Source: Candidatus Woesearchaeota archaeon (GTDB taxonomy: Archaea > Nanobdellota > Nanobdellia > Woesearchaeales > GW2011-AR15). Taken from it: a stretch of DNA of 64,000 nucleotides. A model generated the notes under the pieces. It saw only the letters and a program-made list of their open reading frames with translations. It was not told where the DNA came from and searched no databases. The DNA lies in assembly GCA_016928835.1 (NCBI GenBank), contig JAFGJW010000005.1, positions 1-64,000 on the forward strand, given 5' to 3'. The position numbers and the translations under genes are program-made. Of the stretch, positions 33,652 through 42,710 are shown piece after piece (positions within the stretch are counted from its first letter, which is position 1; each line of letters starts with the position of its first letter).

Positions 33652-34569
33652 ATGTATCTTGAAAAAAGAAAGATAAAAGACAAAGTAAAATATTATCTGG
33701 TTTATTCTTACAGAGAAAAAGACAAAGTAAAAAAGATCAGAAAGTACTTGGGGATAAACCTTTCTGGAGAGGAATTAGAAAAGGAAAAAAAAACAGCAGA
33801 ACAAGAGATTAAGCAGGAAATAGATAAATTAAACACAGAGATATTTGATTTCGCTCTTTCTAAAAAACAGATTGAAAGATTAAACAGATACGATAAGAAA
33901 CTAAAAATACATCATCTTGAAGGATGGGACTGGAAAAAGTTTACTGAACAGTTTACATACAATACAAACGCAATAGAAGGCTCAAGCATCCAACTGGATG
34001 AGCTTCCGGCAATCATGCATAAAAAAAGTGCAGATACCTTCGAAGAGATTGAGACAAGGGGTGTGGCAAAGGCAATTGGCTTTATCAGAGAAACAGACGA
34101 AGAATTATCCCTGCAGTTAATAAAAAAGCTTCACAAAATGTGCTTTCAGGGCTCCAAGCACTTCGCTGGCAATTTTAGAAATGTTGAAGTTGTGATTAAG
34201 GATAGGAAAGGAAAGATAATTCATGAAGGTGTTCCTGTTCCTAAATTACTGGACGCTCTTTATGACCTGATTGATTGGTATAAAAAAAATAGGAAAAAAT
34301 TCAAGCCGCTTGTGTTGGCTGCAATAATCCACAACCAGTTCGAGCACATACATCCTTTCCAAGATGGAAATGGCAGGGTTGGTAGGCTGCTGCTGAATTA
34401 TATTTTAATAAAAAACAAATATCCCCCAATAAATATCTCTCTTGAAAACAGAAAAGAGTACTATAATTCACTGCAAGAATATCATAAGCACCAAATTCTT
34501 GTTCCAACTCTTAAATTTTTAATAAAACAATACAATAAAACTCTTAATCAGGTGACCACAAAAAAATAA
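33652..34569 (+). CDS. Fic/DOC family protein (AMP-transferase type)
   Basis: 305 residues. The Fic catalytic motif is HPFQDGNGRVGR (about residue 238). The inhibitory motif TNAIEGSS (T-x3-E-G) is at about residue 109, upstream of the Fic core, as in class II self-inhibited enzymes. An N-terminal charged region (residues 1-65) precedes it. The family transfers AMP or similar groups to target proteins. The gene lies between 15-bp inverted repeats; its stop codon (NQVTTKK end) is inside the right-hand repeat pair. Promoter TATA lies between the two arms of the left pair, so the arms could be operator sites. Confidence 0.88.
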   Translation: MYLEKRKIKDKVKYYLVYSYREKDKVKKIRKYLGINLSGEELEKEKKTAEQEIKQEIDKLNTEIFDFALSKKQIERLNRYDKKLKIHHLEGWDWKKFTEQFTYNTNAIEGSSIQLDELPAIMHKKSADTFEEIETRGVAKAIGFIRETDEELSLQLIKKLHKMCFQGSKHFAGNFRNVEVVIKDRKGKIIHEGVPVPKLLDALYDLIDWYKKNRKKFKPLVLAAIIHNQFEHIHPFQDGNGRVGRLLLNYILIKNKYPPINISLENRKEYYNSLQEYHKHQILVPTLKFLIKQYNKTLNQVTTKK

Positions 34570-34580
34570 AAAAATTAATA

Positions 34581-34595
34581 TGTGGTCACCTAACT
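34581..34595. repeat. Right 15-bp terminal inverted repeat of Fic cassette
   Basis: TGTGGTCACCTAACT, exact reverse complement of 33596-33610. GGTGACCACA at 34551-34560 is its local partner, again 20 bases away, as at the left end. Confidence 0.85.
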
Positions 34596-34704
34596 AAAAA
34601 CAAAAGCAAAAAGACTTTTCAAAAAAGCAATCGAAATTCTAAATAAACCTATCCCAAAAGCAAATAAGGAATGCGAATACTGCAGGCGGGCGAAGGAATA
34701 CTAG
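34594..34704 (+). pseudogene. C-terminal remnant of a nuclease-type gene, right of Fic cassette
   Basis: Frame without a start: LKTKAKRLFKKAIEILNKPI then PKANKECEYCRRAKEY and a stop. A helix and a CxxC tail of this form close many archaeal PD-(D/E)XK nuclease-like proteins. It shares the DNA stretch tgcgaatactgcagg(c/t)ggg with the left remnant, so the Fic cassette sits between two ends of related broken genes. Confidence 0.6.
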
Positions 34705-34749
34705 AGACAAACCATCACCCTTATTAACCCTCTCTTCTTTCTTCCTATT

Positions 34750-35193
34750 ATGAAGCCAATCGGAATAATCCGCACTGAATTTCAGACTAAAGATAATATC
34801 CCTATTCAGGGCAGGTTATTCAAGCACAAAGGTAAAATAGAAGTATTTCCAGAATACCAGGAAGGATTAAAGGATTTAGACGGTTTCTCTCATATAATAT
34901 TGATCTATAAATTCCACAAATCTAAAGGTTACAAGCTTAGGGTAAAGCCTTTTTTAGAAAATAGAGAAAAAGGTGTTTTTGCTACAAGAGCACCTAGAAG
35001 ACCAAACCCAATTGGTTTGACCATAGTAAAGCTAATTAAAATAACAGATAACATTATTGAAGTAGAGGGTGTTGATATGCTGGACAAAACACCCTTATTA
35101 GACATAAAACCATATGTACCCCAGTTTGACCATGAAGACATAAAGATAGGATGGCTAAAGGATAAGTTTGTTTCTGATTCTAGGTTTGGATAA
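34750..35193 (+). CDS. trmO: tRNA (N6-threonylcarbamoyladenosine37-N6)-methyltransferase TrmO
   Basis: 147 residues, single TrmO/TsaA beta-barrel domain: MKPIGIIRTEFQ at the start and the signature FATRAPRRPNPIGLTIV. It methylates t6A37 in tRNA-Thr using AdoMet. TATA (ccttattaaccc) lies about 25 bases before the ATG. Length is normal for archaeal members. Confidence 0.9.
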   Translation: MKPIGIIRTEFQTKDNIPIQGRLFKHKGKIEVFPEYQEGLKDLDGFSHIILIYKFHKSKGYKLRVKPFLENREKGVFATRAPRRPNPIGLTIVKLIKITDNIIEVEGVDMLDKTPLLDIKPYVPQFDHEDIKIGWLKDKFVSDSRFG

Positions 35194-35239
35194 ATTATTT
35201 ATACTAATCCCTTATCCATTTTCACAGGGGGTAATTAAA

Positions 35240-36124
35240 ATGAAAAAGCACATCTTTCTGTTATTAATTACAGTTCTGCTGGTAACAACATCATGCGAAG
35301 AGATTATGCAGGAGATAATGGAAGATGTCAAAATAAAGCAGAATGCTCTGTTGAAAGGGAAGATATATCTCTGCCCAAAAGATAAACCATTTAGAATAGG
35401 AGGCTTTGGCGGTGTATGTGTTGGCAGCGAGATAATGACAGAGTACTCTGAGAAAGTCAGAAATGATGAAGACACAGATAATTTCATACGGACCCAGAAA
35501 GCATTGCAGTTAGGCGATAAAAAAGACTGCCCGCAGGACAGGCCGTATTATGTAAAGAGGAACTTGTTCAGCGGAGACTGCCTGTCAGCAGAAGACTTCA
35601 AGCCAGAAGAAGTGGAAGTGAAAGGCTGCAAATATGATTCAGAATGCCCAAAATTCTGCGAAGGAAATACTTTGTGGGAGCAGGCCTGCAACCCAAATAC
35701 AGGAGAGTGCTATAAATTAAAAGGGCAGGACTGCACAAAACTAAGCATTACTGTAAAAGGGAGGACCTTTAATAAAATATGTGTAGATTCTGCATGCGTT
35801 ATTGATGAAGAAGACACATACGGGCAGTTCTTAACATACTGCAGGGTGAGGAACGCAGTGCCCATGGGAGACCTGACTGAATTTCCTGCTGAGCCAAAAT
35901 TTTCAGACATATGCGTCTGCAATATGGCTTTCTGCATGAATGAAGCAGGAGACGGTTGCATAGATGAGCCAGTGGTAGACTGCGGAAAACATGCTTTTAG
36001 CAAGCCTAATTTTGACCCCTGTGATTTAATCACAAACCCATATATATTGTTCAGAGAAAAATGCTACTGCGCAACTGGCTACCAGTACACTGTTGACGGC
36101 ACAGGCTGCTATAAAATACCATGA
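35240..36124 (+). CDS. Cys-rich secreted lipoprotein
   Basis: The start is set at ATG 35240 (MKKHIFLLLITVLLVTTSC): a gggggtaa ribosome-binding site precedes it and the signal peptide starts there; the track's earlier start gives 24 extra residues. Lipobox-like VTTSCEE. The mature part is Cys-rich (CKYDSECPKFCEGNTLWEQA, CVCNMAFCMNEAGDGC) with repeated short disulfide modules. No enzyme motif. A surface protein of unknown role. Confidence 0.7.
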   Translation: MKKHIFLLLITVLLVTTSCEEIMQEIMEDVKIKQNALLKGKIYLCPKDKPFRIGGFGGVCVGSEIMTEYSEKVRNDEDTDNFIRTQKALQLGDKKDCPQDRPYYVKRNLFSGDCLSAEDFKPEEVEVKGCKYDSECPKFCEGNTLWEQACNPNTGECYKLKGQDCTKLSITVKGRTFNKICVDSACVIDEEDTYGQFLTYCRVRNAVPMGDLTEFPAEPKFSDICVCNMAFCMNEAGDGCIDEPVVDCGKHAFSKPNFDPCDLITNPYILFREKCYCATGYQYTVDGTGCYKIP

Positions 36125-36189
36125 AAAAAACAACCTGCTAAAGATTTTTAAGTATTTGGTGTCTTTTTCAGATTATCCGGTAACTTTTT

Positions 36190-36822
36190 TTAAATATATT
36201 CTATGGTTTTAGGCCCACTATCAATTGTATCTGAACCAACACGTGTGCGCTCCACAGTAGATTGATAAGGGAATGCACATACCCCTTGTGGAATAGGAAT
36301 ATTACCAACCAAGCCTCTACTTTGCAAAGCAGCTTCCAAAGATTCCGTTAATTGCTGTGGCACTGGAACAGGTTCTCCTTGAGCATCTGTTCCAGCTATT
36401 AAATAAAACATAGGAGTATTGGATACACTTGCAAGTGTGTCCAGGAAATTATCCCTATATGCAGAGGATATTGCATCAAGCAGATCTCCAAGTGTTGCTT
36501 CCTGTCCTGGTTCTGGAGTAGGACTGACTATTCCCTCACGCATAAGTTCATTACCTGCCAGATCGTTCAATCTTTTTTTTTCTGTTACATAACTATTGAA
36601 ATCTGCTGCTACTGGAATCTCATGTGGATAAGAAGATGTAGCACCAAAATCTATTGGTGTGTTGTCATAAAAATGTTCATGGAAAGCTTATAATTTTTTC
36701 AACTTACCTAGGGTCAAGCCACGCTGCCCTATGGAAATAACTTCATCTTGGCTTGTTAATACATGTACTCCATATAGTGGAATCCTTGGTGTCATTCTGT
36801 TCAACCTCTTGTTAATTTTCAT
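36190..36822 (-). pseudogene. Unknown gene interrupted by an in-frame TAA
   Basis: From ATG 36822 the frame reads MKINKRLNRMTPRIPLYGVH through GKLKKL, meets TAA at 36690-36688, and then continues in the same frame AFHEHFYDNTPIDFGATSSY through LNDLAGNELMREGIV to the end at 36190. Only the last 126 residues appear in the track (from a TTG). The whole would be a 210-residue protein with no recognised family. Either a nonsense mutation or two genes, but the exact frame agreement and lack of a second start favour one broken gene. Confidence 0.6.
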
Positions 36823-36921
36823 AGATTAAAAAGCATTTATTTATAAATTTTACTATTTTTTGGTGACTAATTTCCAGAGTCTAAAACAATATTTATATAC
36901 TCTAACTAAATATGAATCATT

Positions 36922-37302
36922 ATGTTCCCAATAATCCTCGTAACCATATTCTTGCTGATCATGATTGGAGCTGTCATTGCCTGGCCTGCGATTAAATTAA
37001 AAAATGAATTGTACAAGAAAACAGGCAAGCACCCGGAAGGGCATTACGTCGGCTTGGGAATGGGTCTCGGCTTAGCTTTAGGAATGCCTCTCGGCATAGC
37101 AATGGATAATATCGCGCTCGGCCCTGGCTTTGGTCTGCCTATTGGCTTGGCAATAGGAACAGCACTGGAAAAAAAGTACAGGCACAAACTGAGAAAACTA
37201 ACTAAAGAAGAGATAAGATATCAGAAAAGAGCAATCCTCTTCGCTATAGTATCATTAGTCCTAGGTGTTTTTGCTGCTCTTACTATTATTCTGCTGAGAT
37301 AA
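36922..37302 (+). CDS. Small Gly-rich membrane protein
   Basis: 126 residues, N-terminal helix, a Gly-zipper-like pair of helices (YVGLGMGLGLALGMPLGIAM), a basic loop and a C-terminal helix. Family not recognised. A TATA (aatatttatatactc) lies about 25 bases before the ATG. Confidence 0.6.
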   Translation: MFPIILVTIFLLIMIGAVIAWPAIKLKNELYKKTGKHPEGHYVGLGMGLGLALGMPLGIAMDNIALGPGFGLPIGLAIGTALEKKYRHKLRKLTKEEIRYQKRAILFAIVSLVLGVFAALTIILLR

Positions 37303-37341
37303 AACACAAACTTTTTATACTCTGAAATTTCCCTTTGTTGC

Positions 37342-39663
37342 ATGCGGGGGAGGGAATTATTTTTATTATTCATTCTTCTAGTTGTCATAGTCTCGGCAGA
37401 CCAGTATGGCGGCCTTGATTCAAACTGCGTACAACTGTGCAATGCAGAAGATTATGAAGGCGCGACAAAATGCTTTAGAGAGTCAAGAGACCCGCCAAGC
37501 GCGTATCTTGCCACAGCAACATGCGCTTTTAATGCATATAAGGATGCTGCTGCCGAGGAATATGCGTTAAAGGCAGCCGGCTCTTATCATGAGTGGACAA
37601 CCTTCCTGAACAAGTTTGGAAAGACCTTTATATATACAGGCGGTCTTGGAGAGACATATACTCTGGCTTATGTCGCTTCAGGCGGCGCAAGACATGAAAG
37701 CAAGGCAATGCAGTATCTTAGAACTTCGAGGCAGTGCCAGCAGGCAGATGACACTGAGCTCTGCGCAACACAGTATTTCAACAGTGTTGTTGCCAGATAT
37801 CAGCAGAGGAACATACAGGGAGCAAGAGTAGCATACACAAAGACTGGTCAGGCATTCCAAGGCAAAATAACAGATACAGAAGGCCACCCTATAAAGCATG
37901 CAAAGATAACACTTGTCTGCGGCGCCACAACAGCATCAAGATACCTGGACGCAAATGGCAATTATAAATTCACTGCAGCAGAACTTAATATAACAAGCCC
38001 TATGCAATTATGTACAGAAGCAAAGATTTTTGTAAAATTAGAGTACCATGATCCAACAGACAAGGATGAGATAAAATTTGTGTATTTATGGAACAGCAAC
38101 CCTGTGTACTTTTATAAAAAATTCAATCTCGCAAGCGAAGCAGACCTCACCCAGAATTTCCAATTGAACGAGAGCCTGCCTGCAGCACAATACGGCGGCC
38201 TTCCCAATGACCTTACTGAGATAGATGATTTCGGCATATCATATTATGAGATGGCTCGTGTATATGAATATTATCGCGACATATTAAAAGTAGATATGAA
38301 ATACAAGATGCCTGTCCATGTGCTTATGTTTGTGGGCGGCACAGACAGCACACACTACACTCCTGAGCCTGCAAATTCAAGGATTGTTATTAGGGATATT
38401 GATTCTGACAAGTCCAATTCAAACAGGCCCAAGAACAGAGAATGGCACGAATTTTCTCATTTCGTACAATATAATAATTATGGCAAGTGGCCGCAGCCTC
38501 CAGCAGGAAGTGCAGTACCAGAGGTAAACCATAACGGCTACTCCAATCCAAATACTGCGGACAGCTTCTGCGAGGGATTTGCAGAGTTCATGCCCCTGAT
38601 GATAGCAAAGCATTATGGGGAAGCAGACTGGAGAGTGTATGCGAGCTGGGGCAATATGGACAAGAAGATAAAGGCATGGCAGAATTATGGAAGATCAGAG
38701 GAGATGGCTGTTTCCGCAACCTTCCTTGATTTAGTTGACCCAAAGGATGATGACAATGTTGAGATCCCTTTCATGGACCTCTGGGATATTATCAAGGATT
38801 ACAGGCAGAACAACTATGTTGTGTACACTGCTGTTAAACAAAAATTTGACAAGCAGAAGGATGCAATTGATTTACTGTATATAAACAACGGCTTTTTTAA
38901 TGATAAAACAAGAGGGAATGGAAGCTGGGAGCCGAAGGAAAGCTGGCACAATCTTAATCATGACAATGTTATTGATGCAAACGAATTGAGGATTGATTAT
39001 GCGCAGGAGCCAAATCTTGGAAGGCCATGGATGATCAGGCAGGATAATGAGGAGCCGGGATATTCTGCAAACTACCAGAGGGCAAAAAGAGAGAACGCAG
39101 TCAGGCTTCCAGGCCATTTCATAAAGGTGAACAACAAAGTCCCATTATACAAAGTTAAAGTGACTTTTGCAGATAATCCCGAATACAACTATGATACCAC
39201 TGCTGATAACATTAATGGAATGATATTCTTTGAGATACCTTCCTGGGAAAACAATGCAAAGATAATTGTTGAGCCAATAGGCGTCAAATTCACCAAGCCA
39301 TTAGAATTTACATCGCTGGAATTTGAGGCTGCGGGCAACAAGCCGCTTGAGCAGGGCTATTTTGTGGAGCATAATTTTGGCATAACAGACTCAGTTCCAC
39401 AACCAGCTGCAATCACAACACAGACACTTGATGATGACATCCCTTACTGGGAGACAAAGGATCTTGTGGCAAAGCCAGAGGATTACAAATACACTTATGT
39501 AGAACAGAAGGCAGATTATGAAAAAGGCGAGAAACTAATCTCAACTAATCGAGCAGCGCCAAAATCAGGCTTCTTTTTTATCTGGATAATTGTGGGTATT
39601 GCTTTAATCTTGATTGTGATACTAATCCTTTCCTTAGGGAAAAAGAAAAAACACAGGAAATAA
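37342..39663 (+). CDS. Membrane-anchored zinc metalloprotease with carboxypeptidase-regulatory-like domain
   Basis: 773 residues: signal peptide (LFILLVVIVSADQ), helical repeats, a carboxypeptidase-regulatory-like beta domain at about 170-200 (GKITDTEGHPIKHAKITLVC), a protease domain with HEFSHFVQ (HExxH) near residue 371 and EGFAEF near 415 as the third-ligand Glu, and a C-terminal membrane helix with a KKKKHRK tail. The active site would face outside. This layout fits a gluzincin-type peptidase, possibly one that processes surface proteins. A TATA (ctttttatactc) suggests a leaderless message. Confidence 0.75.
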   Translation: MRGRELFLLFILLVVIVSADQYGGLDSNCVQLCNAEDYEGATKCFRESRDPPSAYLATATCAFNAYKDAAAEEYALKAAGSYHEWTTFLNKFGKTFIYTGGLGETYTLAYVASGGARHESKAMQYLRTSRQCQQADDTELCATQYFNSVVARYQQRNIQGARVAYTKTGQAFQGKITDTEGHPIKHAKITLVCGATTASRYLDANGNYKFTAAELNITSPMQLCTEAKIFVKLEYHDPTDKDEIKFVYLWNSNPVYFYKKFNLASEADLTQNFQLNESLPAAQYGGLPNDLTEIDDFGISYYEMARVYEYYRDILKVDMKYKMPVHVLMFVGGTDSTHYTPEPANSRIVIRDIDSDKSNSNRPKNREWHEFSHFVQYNNYGKWPQPPAGSAVPEVNHNGYSNPNTADSFCEGFAEFMPLMIAKHYGEADWRVYASWGNMDKKIKAWQNYGRSEEMAVSATFLDLVDPKDDDNVEIPFMDLWDIIKDYRQNNYVVYTAVKQKFDKQKDAIDLLYINNGFFNDKTRGNGSWEPKESWHNLNHDNVIDANELRIDYAQEPNLGRPWMIRQDNEEPGYSANYQRAKRENAVRLPGHFIKVNNKVPLYKVKVTFADNPEYNYDTTADNINGMIFFEIPSWENNAKIIVEPIGVKFTKPLEFTSLEFEAAGNKPLEQGYFVEHNFGITDSVPQPAAITTQTLDDDIPYWETKDLVAKPEDYKYTYVEQKADYEKGEKLISTNRAAPKSGFFFIWIIVGIALILIVILILSLGKKKKHRK

Positions 39664-39666
39664 TTT

Positions 39667-40017
39667 TTATTTCCTTTTCTCCATGAACTTCTTCTTGTAG
39701 GGGTTTTTTATGAAATAAAGATATGAAAAAGTGACAGCAAGTACTATGCCTGCCCCGATGATATTAATCCAGTTTAATAGAGGATACTTTCCGAGTATAG
39801 GTCTTGTCAGGAACCCCTTTTCCGAGCGGATATCTACCTTTTTTTCAAATCTTTCTGTGACAGTGGAATTATAGACTGCATCCAGGACAATTGTGTAGGT
39901 CCCTTCAGGCAGCTCTTCCAGAGATGTGTACTCTCTCCACAGAAGAGTGTTGACACTCACTCTGCTGATGTCATGGAAGATGCTATCCCCCTCTTTATTA
40001 ATAACCGCAAGATCCAA
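39667..40017 (-). CDS. Small beta-domain membrane protein, possibly 5'-truncated
   Basis: The track start is TTG, but the frame is open farther upstream (IILLLENFEDGPAPIDLDLA) up to the permease stop codon, with no ATG. The product has an Ig/CARDB-like beta domain (LEELPEGTYTIVLDAVYNST) and a C-terminal membrane helix with a KKKFMEKRK tail. It directly follows the permease gene in the same reading frame. It may begin with a non-standard codon or be the remaining end of a larger surface protein. Probably co-transcribed with the ABC operon. Confidence 0.55.
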   Translation of the reverse strand: MDLAVINKEGDSIFHDISRVSVNTLLWREYTSLEELPEGTYTIVLDAVYNSTVTERFEKKVDIRSEKGFLTRPILGKYPLLNWINIIGAGIVLAVTFSYLYFIKNPYKKKFMEKRK

Positions 40018-40071
40018 ATCAATTGGCGCTGGACCATCTTCAAAGTTCTCCAGCAGGAGTATTATCTTTTT

Positions 40072-41310
40072 TTACTCATACCTCAACGCGTCCACCGGCT
40101 TTAGCTTAGATGCCTGGAATGCAGGAATAAAGCCTGCAAATATTCCTATGACAACTGAGACAGAAATTGCTATAATTATTGAATGGACTGAAACAAATGT
40201 TCCCTCTCTCAACATCCCGACTTCACCCATCATAGCAGGTAGTATTCCTGAGAGTATTGTTCCGAAAACAATCCCTAAAAAACCTCCGACAAGGCCAATA
40301 AGCGCAGAATTTATTAAAAATATGGTCATAATATCCCTGTTCCGAGCGCCTATAGCTTTCATTATTCCAATCTCTTTTGTTCTTTCCAGAACAGAAGTGA
40401 ACATAGTATTTGCGACACCGACAGCACCCACTATTAGCGAAACTCCTGCTATTGCCACCAGGAATGCATTCATTGATGTCATCATCTCTGACCTTGTCTC
40501 CTGCATCTGTTTGCTAGAGCTTATTGAAAAATCCTGTGTTTTTTCAGTAACATGCCTAACTAGCATAAGCTTGTTCTCAATCTTTTCTATAGTCTCATCT
40601 AATGTGTCCTCGTCCTTGACTTTTATGACAATAGAATCATAAACATTGTTTTCTTTGTCATCAAGCATCTGGTATGCCATCTGTATTGGCATATAAATAT
40701 TAGTGCTGGAGTCATCCAGTATGCCTACAACTCTGAAGACATTTTCTTCGATGGTGATCATCTGATTTATACCGATGGGCTTATCAAAATATGAATCAGC
40801 CAATCTTCCTCCAATAACTACTACATTTTGGTCAGCAGAATCAAGCATTCTCCCTTCTTGTATCTCGGAGGTTGTTATCCTGGACCACACTTTCTGGTCA
40901 ACTCCTGTCAATGAAACTGTGCCAGATTTTCCAAGATAAGCAACTTTAACATTGCCCCTAATATTTGTGTCAATAAGCTCGATGTCTGGGATTCCCCTAA
41001 GAGCTTGCACATCTGTCCTGTCCAGAACAGGCTCCTCTTCAACAGCTGTGCCTCCGCCACTAAATCCTCCTCTCTCGCCCGGCGCACCAAACATTCTAAA
41101 TCCTCTTGAATATCCTGCGCTCAGAGTAAGAATATCCCCGCCCAATCCTCCTAACTGCTGCGTCATTGTCTGCTGCATACCTCCGCCTATTGACATTATT
41201 GCTATGACTGCAGCAACACCAATAACAATACCGAGTATGGTAAGCCAGCTTCTTAGTCTGCTATGCAATACCATAGCAAAAGCATGTTTAAGACATTTGC
41301 TTAGCTTCAT
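40072..41310 (-). CDS. MacB/FtsX-type ABC transporter permease
   Basis: 412 residues with one N-terminal membrane helix, a large outside MacB_PCD domain (residues 45-240) and three C-terminal helices of an FtsX domain (GVSLIVGAVGVANTMFTSVL, ERTKEIGIMKAIGA). Such permeases export lipoproteins, antibiotics or peptides using energy from a separate ATPase; the ATPase gene is two genes upstream in the same operon. Overlaps the preceding CARDB-like gene by four bases. Confidence 0.88.
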   Translation of the reverse strand: MKLSKCLKHAFAMVLHSRLRSWLTILGIVIGVAAVIAIMSIGGGMQQTMTQQLGGLGGDILTLSAGYSRGFRMFGAPGERGGFSGGGTAVEEEPVLDRTDVQALRGIPDIELIDTNIRGNVKVAYLGKSGTVSLTGVDQKVWSRITTSEIQEGRMLDSADQNVVVIGGRLADSYFDKPIGINQMITIEENVFRVVGILDDSSTNIYMPIQMAYQMLDDKENNVYDSIVIKVKDEDTLDETIEKIENKLMLVRHVTEKTQDFSISSSKQMQETRSEMMTSMNAFLVAIAGVSLIVGAVGVANTMFTSVLERTKEIGIMKAIGARNRDIMTIFLINSALIGLVGGFLGIVFGTILSGILPAMMGEVGMLREGTFVSVHSIIIAISVSVVIGIFAGFIPAFQASKLKPVDALRYE

Positions 41311-42710
41311 CTTGATCTTTTCTTTTTCCTGAGAAGATGCCTTAATCTAAACAAATCTTTGAATCTGAAATTGGGGTTATAGTGTTTCTCTTTTCTGTAT
41401 TTCCAGTATGTGCCTCCAACAAGTGTTAAAACAACCAGGACAGCTATATAGTATTTGTATTTCTCGAAAAAGCTCTCTTGTCTAAATCTAGTTCTAAATG
41501 CTGTCGACATCTGTGTTTCTGTTGACTGGGTTAGTGTTGAGCTTGTTATGGCTTGGGTGTTAATGCTTACCTCTTTCTCAATTAATTCCCTCTGGCCTCT
41601 TGTGTCTGTGTAGGCAATCTGAATTTTCAAGCTAGAGGACGTTTGCATCCTGGATCTCTGCTCCATCAATTCTTCTTGTGTCATGCTCTCCTGCTGCTCT
41701 GCTGTGTATTGTCTTGCTTGTGATGATTGCAGAGCAAAACTTGCTACAGTGTAATCACCTGTGTTTAAGTTCCCAATAATCATTGAGTTGGAGCCGGTGA
41801 CCCTCCATCCTTGTTGTTCTGGGACAATTACTGAGACAGAGAAGGCGGGATTGCTGCCGACATTTGCCACAGTGAAAGAGGTAGTGCCGCTCGAACTCTC
41901 TGAAAAAGCAATGTCAAAATCAGTTCCGCCGCCGACATAGACCCCTGCAATAGTGTCGATTTCTTTTTCAGTATTGCTCATTGGATCATCATAAGTCAGC
42001 TGCAAATTCAGTTCATATAGTCCTGCATCAGCGTTTGTATCAGCAATAACTTTGTATTCCAGTTCAGCACTTTCACCAACATCTATGTATTTAACATATT
42101 TTGTGTTGTCGCTTCCAACAGGAAGAATAATCTTGTCTTCATTTATCCAACTAAAAGTCAGATCTCTTAGGGGGGCATTTCCAACATTGTTGATAGTAAA
42201 TTTAAGAGTATCCTCCTTTCCTGGAATAAGGATGGTCTTATCTATGTAAATTACTTCAGCACTTTCTCTGTTCTTGATATCTATTGAAAAAGAATTTTCA
42301 ACAACCACAATTGAGTCTTTTTTATAACGCAGTACTTTTAAATCATAAGTGCCGGCAACAGCTTCCCTGTTGATTCCTAATCTAAATTTTACTATCTTCA
42401 TATCCTCTCCTTCCATATATCCCATAATCGAGCCGATCTCTTGTACTAGACTCTCCCCAGAAATTTTTTCAAATGGATATTCTGCCTTGATTTCTATGAC
42501 CTGATTTTCAGCCATTTCCCCTCCAATGTTTTCAACACCAATCCTGACCTCCAGGATATTTCCTGCAATAGCAGGGTCAGGATCTTGATTGATCAAACTC
42601 AATATAATAAGCTGCATGTCGCTTGTGTCAGTATAGTCAACGGCAAAAGCAGTGCTGCATAAAAGAATCATTCCGCACAATAAGATTTCAAGATATTTTT
42701 GTTTCTTCAT
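41307..42710 (-). CDS. CARDB/Ig-like surface protein of the ABC operon
   Basis: 467 residues: signal peptide (LCGMILLCSTAFAV), then repeated beta-sandwich domains (NIGGEMAENQVIEIKAEYPF, NVGNAPLRDLTFSWINEDKI) of the CARDB/NEW1 type, and a C-terminal membrane helix. It sits between the ATPase and permease genes with four-base overlaps on both sides, so the three are coupled. It is probably an extracytoplasmic subunit, like the adaptor in other MacB systems. Confidence 0.8.
   Translation of the reverse strand: MKKQKYLEILLCGMILLCSTAFAVDYTDTSDMQLIILSLINQDPDPAIAGNILEVRIGVENIGGEMAENQVIEIKAEYPFEKISGESLVQEIGSIMGYMEGEDMKIVKFRLGINREAVAGTYDLKVLRYKKDSIVVVENSFSIDIKNRESAEVIYIDKTILIPGKEDTLKFTINNVGNAPLRDLTFSWINEDKIILPVGSDNTKYVKYIDVGESAELEYKVIADTNADAGLYELNLQLTYDDPMSNTEKEIDTIAGVYVGGGTDFDIAFSESSSGTTSFTVANVGSNPAFSVSVIVPEQQGWRVTGSNSMIIGNLNTGDYTVASFALQSSQARQYTAEQQESMTQEELMEQRSRMQTSSSLKIQIAYTDTRGQRELIEKEVSINTQAITSSTLTQSTETQMSTAFRTRFRQESFFEKYKYYIAVLVVLTLVGGTYWKYRKEKHYNPNFRFKDLFRLRHLLRKKKRSR

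Noticed and set aside
39926-40642. 238-residue plus-strand ORF opposite the ABC permease
   Set aside because: Antisense shadow of a clear MacB-type permease gene; no domain is visible.
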